Source: Brienomyrus brachyistius
Lineage: Eukaryota; Chordata; Actinopteri; Osteoglossiformes; Mormyridae
Direction: 5' to 3'
Assembly (NCBI RefSeq): GCF_023856365.1
Contig: NC_064555.1
Location: 20,346,254-20,410,253, forward strand
DNA: 64,000 nt
Below the pieces are notes generated by a model. The model saw nothing but the letters and a program-made list of their open reading frames with translations. It made no database searches and was not told where the DNA came from. This document shows positions 48,214-57,319 of this stretch, piece after piece (position 1 is the stretch's first letter; each line of letters begins with the position of its first letter). The translations under genes were made by a program, and so were the position numbers.

Positions 48214-49168
48214 GGGGGGGGGGCATCTGTCTGTGTGAGTGAGTGTGACTTTGTTAAGGATATATATTTATATGTACATGTAGCAGCTGAACCGAGATCA
48301 AGACAGCAGTTGTCACCAGCCTCCGCCTCTAACAGATGGAAGTGTGTGTGAGATTATGGCTCTCAATACCTTGTTGTTCTTCACAATGGCCACCATAGTC
48401 TGCCTGCCCCCCCCCCTTCCTCTCTGCGTGTCAGTGCATTAAACCCCACTGCTCCAGCGCACCTCCTCAGCCATTTACAGAATTTATCCAGCTGCTCGTC
48501 CATCCCCCACCAGAAGCACTCAGACTCGAGAGAGCCCCCTAGGGGACAGACGCAGGACAGCGGGTGCTCACATGCTGGGCGACGTCGTCTCCGATGGCTC
48601 GGCTGATCTCCAGGTACTCGCAAACGGGGCCGGCCAGCAGCAGGTCAAAGGCCTCCACGCACGGCGCCAGGCCTGCGGAGGCAGGGACACCTCGTCAGCA
48701 TCTCTCCATCAATAGCCTACACTGCTTAGATGTGTTTGTTATTATAGTGTGGTGCACATGACAGCAGATGTATTTTCGGCCTTAGAGACATGTGACAGTT
48801 TGCAATAACTGGTGACAGAGGACTTATCCTTCCCATCATCCTCTCTGTTTTCATGAGTAAGGAAAACATGAGTAACGTGATATGGCAGTAAATAGCAGGA
48901 GGGTCATATATACTCACAATAAGCAGTATCCGGTAAATGCATTTTTTTGCACCCAAACATTGTACTTTTCTGCTGTCTTTTCTTGTAACCTTTATCTATT
49001 TATGTAGCATTTATTTGCTTTCTTTCTTTATCCATCCATCCATCCATCCAGCCGAGTACTCGCACCTCCGTTGATGCCGTTGATGTTGTCGCAGTCGGCC
49101 ACGCCCCTGGCAGACAGAGCCTCTAGGCGAACCACGGCTCGTTCCAGACGCTCCACCAGTGCTTCCAT
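25120..49168 (-). CDS. cap2: cap2, cyclase-associated protein 2 (whole coding gene, 12 coding exons)
   Basis: The coding sequence is the complement of join(25120..25203, 25319..25459, 25571..25653, 26393..26516, 26692..26870, 27103..27289, 33221..33326, 33547..33632, 34873..35016, 44997..45074, 48572..48672, 49066..49168). It is 1416 nt and 471 residues (human CAP2 477). CAP proteins bind monomeric actin, recharge it with ATP and help cofilin take filaments apart. Domains: coiled N-terminal segment VERLERAV (4-11); helical-folded CAP_N domain (about 36-206) with FREKNRGS and [14 protein letters not shown]; proline run (222-237); WH2 region [20 protein letters not shown] (254-273); C-terminal beta-helical CARP domain (about 315-471) with [11 protein letters not shown] and [12 protein letters not shown]. 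Choices such as [34 protein letters not shown] and GSKLVTEP match CAP2 better than CAP1. All junctions are GT-AG and in phase. Confidence 0.96.
25319..25459 (-). CDS. cap2: cap2 coding exon 11
   Basis: Encodes [40 protein letters not shown] and IPQGDDY (398-444). It is almost identical to the family consensus. Confidence 0.98.
25571..25653 (-). CDS. cap2: cap2 coding exon 10
   Basis: Completes Asp370 and encodes [20 protein letters not shown] and SRDVQLQ (371-397). The donor is GTCCAT, an unusual GT donor with a weak downstream match. The reading is nevertheless exact. Confidence 0.94.
25905..26281. mobile_element. MER2/Tigger-like MITE in cap2 intron (between exons 9 and 10)
   Basis: The left end ttacagtcggggctgattca and the right end tgatggctgactgta form the inverted ends. 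Next to the right end, ggattttggtatcagcaggg, tcctgaaaccaatcccc and, further in, tttatgcaaatactgcggca and taagggacttgagcatctg strongly recall the mammalian MER2 element (Tigger group). The comparison is from memory. Confidence 0.65.
26393..26516 (-). CDS. cap2: cap2 coding exon 9
   Basis: Encodes [20 protein letters not shown] and [20 protein letters not shown] (329-369), start of the CARP beta-helix. The donor is GTGAGG. Confidence 0.96.
26692..26870 (-). CDS. cap2: cap2 coding exon 8
   Basis: Completes Gly269 and encodes [20 protein letters not shown] through to [11 protein letters not shown] (270-328). LKHV is the WH2 actin contact. SPTKTRVPG resembles SPTKSHTPS of human CAP2. A linker to the CARP domain follows. 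Confidence 0.96.
27103..27289 (-). CDS. cap2: cap2 coding exon 7 (proline run and WH2 start)
   Basis: Encodes residues 207-268 and one base of 269. It holds the profilin- or SH3-type proline run (222-237, ten consecutive prolines) and [15 protein letters not shown], the first part of the actin-binding WH2 motif. Confidence 0.95.
28472..28500. repeat. (GT)n microsatellite
   Basis: An uninterrupted GT run of about 14 units. Confidence 0.95.
28935..29692. repeat. 52-bp dimeric satellite, about 14 copies
   Basis: Each 52-bp unit consists of two related 26-bp halves: one with gcagaatataaaatcacgct, the other with gcagagtatataatcacact. Halves alternate strictly. Homogeneity rises toward the middle of the array. 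Confidence 0.93.
29955..30205 (+). repeat. dispersed retroposon-like repeat
   Basis: Contains the order ggctgtgagtttgattccca, gtgtggagctgccacagtcc, ctaaattgcttgtagc, and a tail ggactggcatcccatc to ggataa. This arrangement recurs at 58977-59235 and in part at 31230 and 46460. Confidence 0.6.
30212..30660 (+). mobile_element. Tigger/pogo-like DNA transposon copy
   Basis: Starts cagtcatgcgtcactaaaca, continues gcgaacatcatggagtgtac and cacaaacctaggtgatacag, and ends with the inverted counterpart gtcattatgcaacgc. Same family as 5792-6262. Non-coding. Confidence 0.65.
31230..31400 (+). repeat. degraded dispersed retroposon tail
   Basis: ggtctgtgtgggtttttcct, then gcgctgggctggcagcctgt and ccagggtgtgccctg match the family at 58977-59235. 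Confidence 0.45.
31736..31955 (+). repeat. tRNA-derived SINE fragment
   Basis: ggtcatgggttcaaatcctg is a pol III B-box-like segment. The 3' part ends aacatctgctaaataaataa, a tail found in many fish SINEs. It is not a tRNA gene, since no cloverleaf can be drawn. Confidence 0.55.
31968..32216. repeat. C-rich minisatellite, unit about 17 bp
   Basis: Units aagcagaccgtcccccc alternate with aagcaaatcgccctcc. Open frames on both strands result from its bias and are not genes. Confidence 0.9.
33221..33326 (-). CDS. cap2: cap2 coding exon 6
   Basis: Encodes [20 protein letters not shown] and [15 protein letters not shown] (172-206). The donor is GTGAGT. It is the end of the CAP_N domain. Confidence 0.97.
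33547..33632 (-). CDS. cap2: cap2 coding exon 5
   Basis: Encodes [20 protein letters not shown] and RVLKSYKD (143-170) plus two bases of Ser171. Matches [20 protein letters not shown] of human CAP2 closely. Confidence 0.97.
34873..35016 (-). CDS. cap2: cap2 coding exon 4
   Basis: Encodes [20 protein letters not shown] then [20 protein letters not shown] and PALGWVAV (95-142). The donor is GTGAGT. The acceptor is a run of 25 C followed by ACAG on the coding strand. Confidence 0.97.
35021..35045. repeat. (G)25 homopolymer at cap2 exon 4 acceptor
   Basis: On the coding strand it is C25 directly before ACAG and thus the polypyrimidine tract of the exon 4 acceptor. Confidence 0.9.
35310..36010. 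mobile_element. MITE with gtgtcccctcaa-type ends, interrupted by a retroposon
   Basis: The left end agctttacttgagggaacac and the right end, inverted, tggtaacactttgaggggac match the intact copy at 51018-51238. The interior has about three loosely repeated 180-bp blocks containing tgttcat.attaatgaat and ctactatatttgtt. Confidence 0.6.
35361..35495 (+). mobile_element. retroposon insertion with 15-bp target duplication
   Basis: A 135-bp retroposon tail from gtgtgtgagtgtgccctgcg to the (GGAT)n end is flanked on both sides by atgctattacatatg (35346-35360 and 35496-35510). It is a textbook target-site duplication, so this copy inserted as a 5'-truncated unit. Confidence 0.85.
36023..36214. repeat. 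22-bp minisatellite, about 8 copies
   Basis: Units gctgtaggaccatcatgcta plus two bases repeat with moderate divergence. Confidence 0.85.
36692..36725. repeat. (CA)n microsatellite
   Basis: A CA run with one CG interruption, followed by a C run at 36741-36752. Confidence 0.9.
36838..37424. mobile_element. possible MITE
   Basis: The left end gtagccccttcacattcgca and the right end, inverted, gtaaccccttcaaacctgcg, look like imperfect terminal repeats. The interior is AT-rich and non-coding. Confidence 0.45.
37528..38880 (+). mobile_element. decayed Tc1 element, 3' end lost
   Basis: The left end agtttgagaatgactcaaat with ttttcacaaagtctgctgcc is a Tc1 terminal repeat. Transposase pieces: [20 protein letters not shown] and [20 protein letters not shown] (frame 37966-38184), a DDE segment with [20 protein letters not shown] (38181-38375 frame), and [20 protein letters not shown] (38579-38851) with the last catalytic Glu. 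Frames are broken by indels and stops. The right terminal repeat is missing; another Tc1-like end begins near 38885. Confidence 0.88.
38885..40070 (+). mobile_element. second decayed Tc1-like element
   Basis: The left end reads accattcaaaagtttggggtc. Broken coding pieces follow: [15 protein letters not shown] sequence at 39395-39430, then the frame 39549-39731 ([20 protein letters not shown]), which is the usual Tc1 stretch around the second Asp. A degraded Asn-Leu-Trp-Glu-Met segment lies near 39906. No right end could be recognised. Confidence 0.78.
40724..40905. repeat. degenerate 30-bp minisatellite
   Basis: About six units built on agccagacagggatag and ataacccaagac. Confidence 0.75.
41509..42050. 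repeat. 30-bp BamHI-site minisatellite, about 18 copies
   Basis: Units ggatcctgccagcggcctgc plus cagagccagg. Almost all contain GGATCC. Long open frames of up to 281 codons occur on both strands because the period is divisible by three. They have no known domain and sit within the intron of cap2. Confidence 0.95.
42165..42405. repeat. dispersed repeat, copy A (GT-tract family)
   Basis: Preceded by a GT tract (42147-42182). It includes tggttacttatggttaaggt, tagggctgggtagaggttaa and cccatagaaatgaatagacgg. A matching copy is at 57930-58207. Confidence 0.7.
42779..42852. repeat. 17-bp tandem repeat, four copies
   Basis: gtgtgccacgccccct with C/A changes. Confidence 0.85.
44063..44183. repeat. 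16-bp tandem repeat, about 7 copies
   Basis: Units cacacggcgattcatg with increasing divergence at the right end. Confidence 0.85.
44709..44740. repeat. (CA)n microsatellite
   Basis: CA run with one AA interruption. Confidence 0.9.
44931..44953. repeat. (C)23 homopolymer
   Basis: On the cap2 coding strand it is G23, about 44 nt downstream of the exon 3 donor. Confidence 0.9.
44997..45074 (-). CDS. cap2: cap2 coding exon 3
   Basis: A 78-nt exon encoding [20 protein letters not shown] and HQEPAQ (69-94), phase 0, donor GTAGGT. A run of 23 G on the coding strand (44931-44953) sits about 44 nt into the following 10-kb intron. Confidence 0.93.
46183..46232. repeat. 12-bp tandem repeat, four to five copies
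   Basis: cacctccttcgc / cacctccttcac. Confidence 0.8.
46440..46670 (+). repeat. degraded dispersed retroposon
   Basis: ggcgttacacctccagggga, then gggactggcatcccttgtct, caggctccaagctgactctg and ggataaatggttatggaaaa follow the order of the family at 58977. Confidence 0.5.
48182..48223. repeat. (GT)n(G)n microsatellite
   Basis: GT run followed directly by a G run. Confidence 0.95.
48572..48672 (-). CDS. cap2: cap2 coding exon 2
   Basis: Completes Gly35 and encodes [20 protein letters not shown] and [13 protein letters not shown] (36-68). The donor is GTGAGC. It matches the human SVEAFDKLMDSMVAEFLKNS region. Confidence 0.94.
49066..49168 (-). CDS. cap2: cap2 coding exon 1 (start codon)
   Basis: Encodes [20 protein letters not shown] and [14 protein letters not shown] (1-34). 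The donor is GTGCGA, a non-optimal GT donor. The acceptor cccag lies at 49191-49193, so 49169-49190 is 5' UTR. The start lacks three residues of human MANMQGLVERL. A (ATCC)n tract lies just below the donor. Confidence 0.94.
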
Positions 49169-49877
49169 TCTGGACGCCGCGGTGGACAGCCTGGGAGGCA
49201 GCAGACGGAGGGCAAAGTGAGGGCTGTGCGTCCGGAGTTCCGGAACTTTCACTACACATTCAACGGAAAAAAAAAAAAGATTACGAGCTTTCATTGTTTC
49301 ACTGCTTTACATGCGCACTGGACAGAGTAAAGCAATTTTCAAAATTTCATACAATATTTCACTTTATCGTGTAAAAGCCATATTGGTTTTACAAGCAGTC
49401 AGTAGGTGAAGTGAACATTCACTCACTCTGTAAAAAAAAAAAACAAATTAAAACCAATATTTATAAACACATATTTTGCCTCTGACTTCATCATCAGTAT
49501 GAAATACACACATAACCAAACACGGATAGACAGCCAGTTGCACTACAACTACAGTGAATATTTATTTATACACAAAAGTATTTTTGCAATCTCAATTTTC
49601 AGCACCAGGCTGTCAATTAACATATCAAGATACAAAATTTCTGTGTTAATAACATTTTCATTGGTCTTATAGAAAGGCTTCACTGGTATTATGAAAATAT
49701 AAAGTTATAGAATAATGTATGTATTCCTATATATTCCTATGACAAAACAGAAGACACATCACTCAGAATGATCACTTATATTCAAAAATCATTGCATAAT
49801 AGGCATGAGAAATACACATGGATTTTGCAAATATGAGCAGTGCATTCACTATTGCAGCTTTGGGTTGAGAAAAGGGA

Positions 49878-50036
49878 GCAGAGGTGGACAGTTCAGGTCC
49901 AGAAAGCAAAAATCCAGACCGACCAACCAGCTGAGTATAAAGAGTCACAGTCACGGAGGACTCAACTGGTTTGTTGAAACTAAATCTTGGTCTGAATTTT
50001 TACTTTCTGGATCAGAACTTTCCACCTCTGGCACTT
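49878..50036. mobile_element. palindromic MITE, copy 1
   Basis: The left arm agaggtggacagttcaggtc cagaaag is inverted at the right end as agaggtggaaagttctgatc cagaaag. The centre holds caactggtttgttgaaacta. A second copy lies at 54350-54496. Confidence 0.75.
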
Positions 50037-50141
50037 TCTGCACTTTCCTCTTCGGCATGGTTACTGTATGCGACCCACAGTGTAGATCAACACCCTCATC
50101 ACCTTCATATTTTTCACTTGGCAGATTTAGATGTCTTAAGT

Positions 50142-50154
50142 GCCCCCCCCCCCC

Positions 50155-50186
<32 letters not shown>
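50142..50186. repeat. (C)n(CA)n microsatellite
   Basis: C run followed by a CA run. Confidence 0.95.
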
Positions 50187-50187
<1 letters not shown>

Positions 50188-51017
50188 CCTGGGAATATAA
50201 ACAACCAATTGCAGTCTGATAACTCTTATTGACAGCCCGACAAAGCAATATAGGGTCTTGCTTTCCATTTGTGTGATCGGTGGTTTGATGACCGTGTCTG
50301 GTGATCTACGTTTGCTGCCCATTAAAACTTTTTTAAATGGTCAGTGTGTTAAAACCAGGACATACTGCTATATTTCCATCGTTTCTTGGAACAGGAATCA
50401 GGACTGTCCTGGTCAAGCCGAAACGCCAGGTCAATCCTAAGCTCCAGCCTCCAGCTTTAGAGGAGCAGCCCATTGTAAGGAGAGTAAAGGTGGATCGGGT
50501 TGGATCTGGGTGCCCTCTCATGTCGGCATGGCGGGTGATCATGAAGCTAGTGGTATGTAATGACACACAGATTGCACTATTTGGGCTAAAAATGTTGTTT
50601 GGATCACCTCAGTGAATAGACATGCTGCGGGTGAGATGGGAACAAACAAGGGAAAAATCATTGAACTAATATATAGTGCAGGTGGTGAGCTCCTGTCTAG
50701 TTTCATTAAAAAAAGAGGCCAAGATGGTTTTCTTCTGCTAAAATATTTTCAGGTCGTGCAAAACATGGGGACTCCCAGGTCAAGAGATTTGCTCCTGTAA
50801 GAGAGTCAGAAGGGGACCCCCTGTCCAAACTCAGAAGCACGGAGATTACATAAGTGACACGGAGCAATATCCGCAAAGTGGACCTTTTCTATACCCTCAG
50901 CCCATATCAATTAACAGAAAAGTGTGATTATCACAAATATTCTTATCACCTTTTCAGAAGCCGAAGTCTGTAAAATTCAGTCTATGGATCGGGATGCAAC
51001 AGAACACACTGTAGATC

Positions 51018-51238
51018 ATTTGGTAACACTTTACTTGAGGGGACACAATGTAGTAATACACTCGTACTTAATATATTAATTAACCAGGAGCTAACAGTTC
51101 GTTACATACATGACATGTTCGTTCATCATTAATCACTCATAACGGAATACGTATTTCATTCAGTTATTATATTTGTTCATGATTTGTACTTGAGTAGTAA
51201 CTGAGTTACTTGTGTCCCCTCAGGTAAAGTGCTACCAA
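51018..51238. mobile_element. intact MITE with gtgtcccctcag-type ends
   Basis: The left end ttggtaacactttacttgag gggacac and the right end, inverted, ttggtagcactttacctgag gggacac. Non-coding, about 220 bp. Same family as the interrupted copy at 35310-36010. Confidence 0.85.
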
Positions 51239-53324
51239 CCACTTTTACTAATACTTTACTAATACTTTTTAAAAGTTAGAGAGGAGAGAGCTGATCACAA
51301 ACAAGCAGAGACCGTAAACCCAGAGCCATAAGACGGCACGTTCGTCTGGATGCTGTGTTAACTGGAGGAATGTGAAAAACAACTGGATTAGGTTGGAGCA
51401 GGGCCACAGCAAAGAGGCACACAGCTCCCTGCTGAAGACACATCAGAGAAATTATATTAGAGCGTTTAGCTTTAGGGGAAAAAGGTCACAAGCAAAAAGC
51501 TCCTTATTTGTATATGAAAACTTTTTCTCCACCCATTACAGTCACAACAAGCCACAAGACTGAAACAATCTGTGAATTTCCATTCTGAAAGCAGCCACCT
51601 GTAGTTACCAGCATACTATTAAAATGGGAGAAGCTTCTCTGCAGAAAGATCCCTGCTTGATAGAGGGACATATCGCTGGCCCCAAGGTGACGTGACTCGT
51701 TACAACTATTGACGGGACAATTTGATGTATCAGAAATCTTTAATCTCTACCGCGATTCAATTAATGGACTGTCAAATTATTTTTGATGAAGTAGATTCAA
51801 ATCTTTGTTTCAGTAATAAAATGTACAGATATTACCATGGGAACTTAATTACATAGTATTAGGAGAACACAAAGAAAGTAGAACCTCAGAGCGTTCATTT
51901 TTTTAGTCCAACCACTATCTCTGTACATGTTCCTATGGTGCTTTTATACCAAAATACCCTGTAATGTGCTGTTATCAACTAATATTGCTAACAATGGCAA
52001 ACAATTACCTGGACTAGAACTGGGGCCTGTTTCAGGAAGGTCAGGATTTCTTGCTGAGCCAGATAACTTGTCGGATTTAAGGTAGTCTGGGCGAAATATA
52101 AGTGAATGAAGTTAAAGACTATTTAAACTGGGGTAAATTAAATCCTACAAGTTATCTGGCGAAATTAGAAATCCTGCTTTTTGAACGCAGCATAAATATC
52201 AGCCAGCAATATTGGCTAAGACTGACACCACAGACAGATGCTGATATGTTAACCAATATGTCATGTATCTCCAAGGGTAACATTACTTTTTATTTACATC
52301 TACATTTACATATTTAGTGGACATCGCAAATATTCATGCTGTCTTGACTAGCTAGCTAGTTACCACTTGAATGCTGATACCGTAGCTTGTAAAAACAATG
52401 ACTTTTTTTGCGCTATAAAACAAAGATACTTCCCAAAAGCATCATAGCACTAAGATTAACACCACAGCACAAAGATCATCAGGCAGCGCTTCCTATATGA
52501 ATATTACTTGTAATTAGCCTTCCCCTGTCATCCTACTTTCAGAAGTTCACATTCTGGGATTGTTATTCGACCCCCAAAAATAAATTCTAACATTATAGTT
52601 CGATACTTCTAATCGCCCCCTTAATAATCAATTCATCACAATTTCTTGATGCATCTTTACACTTCTGCTCCTTCCTCCATAATTTTTAGCAACCACATTA
52701 CTATATATCCTGACACCGTGTTCTGCATGACAATTTATGGCTGTATCATAGTCACATAATTAAGATAATTAAGATCTCATTAATTGATCACAAAGTCAGC
52801 AAACAGGCACGCCAAAGGTAATATCAGCAAATCATCATTAGACCATGTTCTCGTGACACTCCGTCGTCACAAGAATAAAAGGTTGCAGTAATGATCAAGA
52901 GAGCATCTAGACAAGCGCAGCAGAAAACAGAGATATTAATCCAACCGATTATACATGAAACAAGCTTTCTAAGCAGACCTTGGATTGCAGTGCCTTACCC
53001 TGGAAATATGACACTGGGAAGCTAGTCAGGCTAGGTGTATCAAGCTGCACAGTGCCTAAGATCTGAACACACGACACACATCCATTTTCTACTTGGAAGA
53101 AACCTCATCTGAGCACCTGATCTGAGCCCCTGACGTTTGAAGGTGACCTCACTGGCCTGGAGCACTTTCTTAATTAGTTCGTCCAACACAGAACGGAGCT
53201 GAGGCACGAGGAGGGCAACTGCTGTTTATGTGTTGACTCGGCCATGTGCCAGAAGCCAGCCTGTAGCCCTCCGGCTACTTACTCTGGCTCCTGTCTCTCC
53301 ACCACAGCTCTACTGACATCCAAG

Positions 53325-53682
53325 TAGGGCTGCAACAACTGATCGATAACGGCGATAATAATCTGTAATATAAATAGCTGACAAAGAATTTTGTCATTGA
53401 TTGGCTGCATTTTTGCAATTTGCTGTGTAAATTGCATATGATGACATCACAACCTAGCAACACTATCACTTTTCTGCATGTTATTACAGCCTGTGCATGA
53501 TCAGTATGCACAGACTAATTTGTGTACCTACTACATTCACTTGGCAAACCACAAAAGGCTGGAATAGCGTCTTTGCATTTGCACTTTTCTTTAAAGCCCG
53601 TGATTTGGCCAAACTAAGCGATTAGTTGATCGTCTGACCGCACGATTAATCGATTATGAAAATAATCGTTGTCTGCAGCCCA
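53325..53682. mobile_element. hAT-type MITE with 9-bp target duplication
   Basis: Ends tagggctgcaacaact and, inverted, tgggctgcagacaacg, with subterminal tcgataa / aatcgattaatcg. The flanks acatccaag at 53316-53324 and 53683-53691 are identical. hAT elements normally duplicate 8 bp, so the terminal base is uncertain. Confidence 0.88.
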
Positions 53683-54349
53683 ACATCCAAGTGGCTTCCA
53701 AAGACTCTGAAAAGAACAGCCAGAGGCTGGCGCTCATCAGCTGGAGTCCTCATGCACTGAATCAAAATATAGTTTTCCAGCAGAGTCCCTGCATCTAATG
53801 ACCATACACCAGTCACAGACATTCGGTACCCCACAAGAAATCAGAATTCAACACAGATCAGGCTCAATAATTACTGATTAAATCAGTCCATGAGCTTTGA
53901 CCGCTGGATGGAGCATGCAAATGGCTAGCTCCTGAGTACAGGTACAACAATGTTCACACGTTCATCAGAAGACCACTAGCCAAGAGCATGACTGAGGTGC
54001 TGGCTGGATTGGAAACACAAGTGCTATCTCATAATCCAGCGAGAGAATTCTCCCCATAATGCCAAATGCCTGAGGTGGGCTTCACTGGCTATTTCCGTAA
54101 GGTGGACAAGCTACTCTGACTACCAGACTGAGTGACAACCACTTCCCATGTAACAATGGGTAGGAACAGCATCCTGGGGCAAGTCAGAACCCCCTGCAGT
54201 CTGTAAGAGAAACAGTACACACATAATTATGATGACAACACACCCTGTTAGAAAACCACACCTGTGTCCAAAGTACAGCATTTCATAGGAGAATGTGCTA
54301 CTTTGCATTCATACCAGATTTACCTCCTTTCCTGGAGAACCTTAGTGCT

Positions 54350-54496
54350 CTTTAACATAGATGGATATTTCAAGTCCAGACCGTAGAAATCCAGACTAAG
54401 ATTTTGAAGACTATGCGACTGTGACTGGTTAGTTGAAACCAAATCTTGGTCTAGATTGGTACTTTCTGGACCTGAACTATCCACCTCTGCACTTCG
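54350..54496. mobile_element. palindromic MITE, copy 2
   Basis: Contains tggttagttgaaaccaaatc, tttctggacctgaactatcc and acctctg, matching copy 1 at 49878-50036, with its left arm decayed. Confidence 0.7.
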
Positions 54497-54904
54497 GTAT
54501 ATAAGTTTTACATTGTAAGCAGTTCTACAGTCAATAAATCCATCCAATAAGCACAAATTGTTGTTTTTGCCCTGTATGAAATAAATGTCACCGGAGCTGT
54601 GATTGGTGGCAAGAATCACATGGTCATTTTGTGGTTATAAACTCGAAAACCATGTGACAACATCCATTCTGGTAGGTCATACCTATGTGCATCTACTGAT
54701 CTACAGGATTTACCAAACTGAATGTTCTTATTGAATTTAATGTTTTAATTCACCTGGTGTATCTTAATTATCTATCTGTGCTATCAAATTGTCAGTTTCG
54801 GTCAATACATTTTGGCCACAGAACCTATTTAAGTAGTGGTTGTCCACCTAATTCACTGTCCAGCCAAAAAAAGGTCACCATTTGAATTTATATCAGCAAA
54901 TACT

Positions 54905-55300
54905 TAAGAGTCAATGACTGGATCATTATTACAGCTCAGCAACGTTATGCAGCAGTAAAGTCAAATCAGCTGAGTACCTGAATCTACTGACTGGCCAGGT
55001 TACACCTCCATCCATCAGCAATGGATTCTTTCTTTCCTGTTGACATGGGCATATTCAGGAAAAGAATGCCAAGATTCATTGGGTTCGAATTGTCAGAGAA
55101 TGGTTCAGGGAGCATGAGGAATCATTTTCACGTATGACCACAGAGTTGTGACCTTAACCTCATTGAAGGTCTTTGGGATGTGATGAAGGAGGCTTTATGG
55201 AGGTTCAACTGACTTGTCAATACAGGATTTTGGTGTGAAATGAATGCAAATCTGGGTGAAAATAAAGGGTGAGATGTTGCATAAGCCTGTGGAAACAATG
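54905..55300 (+). mobile_element. Tc1/mariner remnant
   Basis: A Tc1-like C-terminal catalytic segment can be read as DLNLIEGLWDVMKEA near 55150-55197. Upstream, ITAQQRYAAVKSNQLST-like sequence fits the N-terminal part. Much is deleted and stops interrupt it. Confidence 0.6.
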
Positions 55301-55399
55301 CCATAACAAATGTGCGCCATAATCAAAGCTTTTCTCATATTACCCGCGTTGACTCGCACAATTCCGTGCGCTTTGTTGAGTGGGATTTTCCACTAAACG

Positions 55400-55850
55400 C
55401 TACTCCCACCTCTTAAAACTTTTTTTTTTTTTTTTTTACAAATATTGCAAATCGCTGTGCTACTGTAGTTGCTGTTAAAAGTGTAAAATACTCCCAGGTC
55501 GTCACCCTCTTATCTGATAATCTCACGCTCCTCCTACTACAACTGGTATGCGCATGACGTCACAGCAAGCGGAAGTCATTGTGCTCTCACCCACTGAGTG
55601 CCAGAAAAACTGAGTGGCAGTGTTACTGTTCAGTTTTAATGCCGCAAAACTCGCATCTAAAACGGGAATGAACTGTAGTGCGATTGACTGTACAAATAGA
55701 TTTAACACGAAATATGAGCTGTCTTTTTAGAGACTGCCAAAAACTAAATGAGTAAGTATCGGACGTGGATCGGTCACGTATACCCGATCCGTAAAAAGCT
55801 CTGGATTGGTGCCGATACCGATCAGAATATGGGATCGGTGCATCTCTGTT
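55400..55850 (-). mobile_element. hAT transposon 5' remnant with BED-finger trace
   Basis: On the minus strand the end agagatgcaccgatcccata and the following ctgatcggtatcggcaccaa are of hAT type. Further in, a frame reads DDLGVFYTFNSNYSSTAICN ICK, which looks like the first cysteine pair of a BED zinc finger. It stops at a T/A run near 55420. Confidence 0.6.
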
Positions 55851-57319
55851 ATAAATATTTTATTTAGAGGTTTTTAAGACTAGTCAGGATCACATGATGC
55901 CAAGGGAGTGTAATGTGAAAAACTTTCCTACTCTAAGAGGATCATATGGAAAAATAGCTAAATCTGAAAAAGGTAAACAATGTGATGTGTATGTGTGTTC
56001 AGCACCCAGTTACACATTCAAGAGGTGGTCCTGCTTAGTTGTAGCAGGACCTTAAGTAAACCATCAGCTCTCAGTCAGGAAAGAAAGACAGCATTAATCA
56101 AATGCCTATCAGCTGTGATCAGGGTGAGCTGAAGATCTGAGTCTAGCTGCGTCAGACAGAAGAGGGTCTAGGCGGAGACCTGATCTGTCCGAAACTTTCA
56201 CATGTTGGCGTTAACAAGCAGCTGGTTATCACTCATTAGCTCATGGCCAGAGCTTGCACTCACGTTAACACGTATAAGGGAAATATCTACGCCTGACTTT
56301 GCTGCACATAAACGCAAAGGCAAAAGCGACAAACTCACCACGTTAGACACTGAAACTATTTTTGCACTCTGTAAAACAATATGCATTTATAATTGATTTA
56401 TAATTGACTTAACAGTATACAATAAGCTGAATCAGTTATCTGGGATACAGCTGAGCTTATAATGAGGAAAATGTTTATATAACACAGAAGGCAGATGTCA
56501 AGGATGTTACGCATACAAAAATGCACCTTCTGTGAAAGCATAAGCAGAGAGTGGAGCACCGTTCATCAGTTTTCCATACAGTAAAATCCTAAGCAACGTA
56601 ACGAGTCACAAAAACTGGGGTCTATAATGTGATCTATTTCAGCACGGACCCTGGCCTAAATCAATAATCTCGCACAGAAAACCAGGGCAGCCCTGGCAAA
56701 CGTCGTAAATTAAAGCAATCAGCTGTGCTGAAGCGGCACCTGAGGTTACACCATTATACCCAGTTTCATGAATCATGACGCCGCACATCCAACTGCCATG
56801 TAACGAAACAGTAACCTTTATCGTATATAGCGTCTTTTCCCGTTCATCTGATTATTCATAAATACGCACATTCTAAGCTATGCAAAGCATACGATATGCG
56901 AGTAACTACGTGAACTACATATATTCAATCACAGCCACTTACCAGCAATTACATTACATATAAGCACAGCCATCTAACTGCGTACAAGAAGTCCTCCGCT
57001 ACAATATTTTCTGTCGGAATAATAAATCATATGGGCAAGAAATCATATGATCGTGTTTTAATAATAGTTATTCCGACACTGCCATTAAAGTGAATACATG
57101 TATATAAATCCCGCATGTTACTGTGAAAGTGAGAGTCAGAAAGCGACAAACGCAGGGAATAACATTACCCCTCCCCCCAATCCCCAAGCCCGACCCTTTA
57201 TTCAACCTGCTCCCCCTCTCACAAAAGCAATAAAACACCTTTTAGGATAAGCTCTGTAGCTTCGCATTAGTGAATAATAACACAATAGTACCTGTGATTT
57301 CTCCTTTCCTTATTTTACT

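Larger units (their letters stand above)
45075..48571. other. cap2 intron between exons 2 and 3
   Basis: About 3.5 kb. It contains two CA tracts (45534-45555 and 45737-45757), a 12-bp repeat (46183-46232), a degraded retroposon (46440-46670), a 14-bp triple repeat (47627-47668) and a GT/G tract (48182-48223). No exon was recognised. Confidence 0.75.
49194..57319. other. presumed 5' intron of cap2
   Basis: Above the cap2 ATG exon, no further coding exon is recognised. The stretch contains several MITEs, an hAT remnant and a Tc1/mariner remnant (listed separately). 52000-53300 shows nothing definite. Confidence 0.5.
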
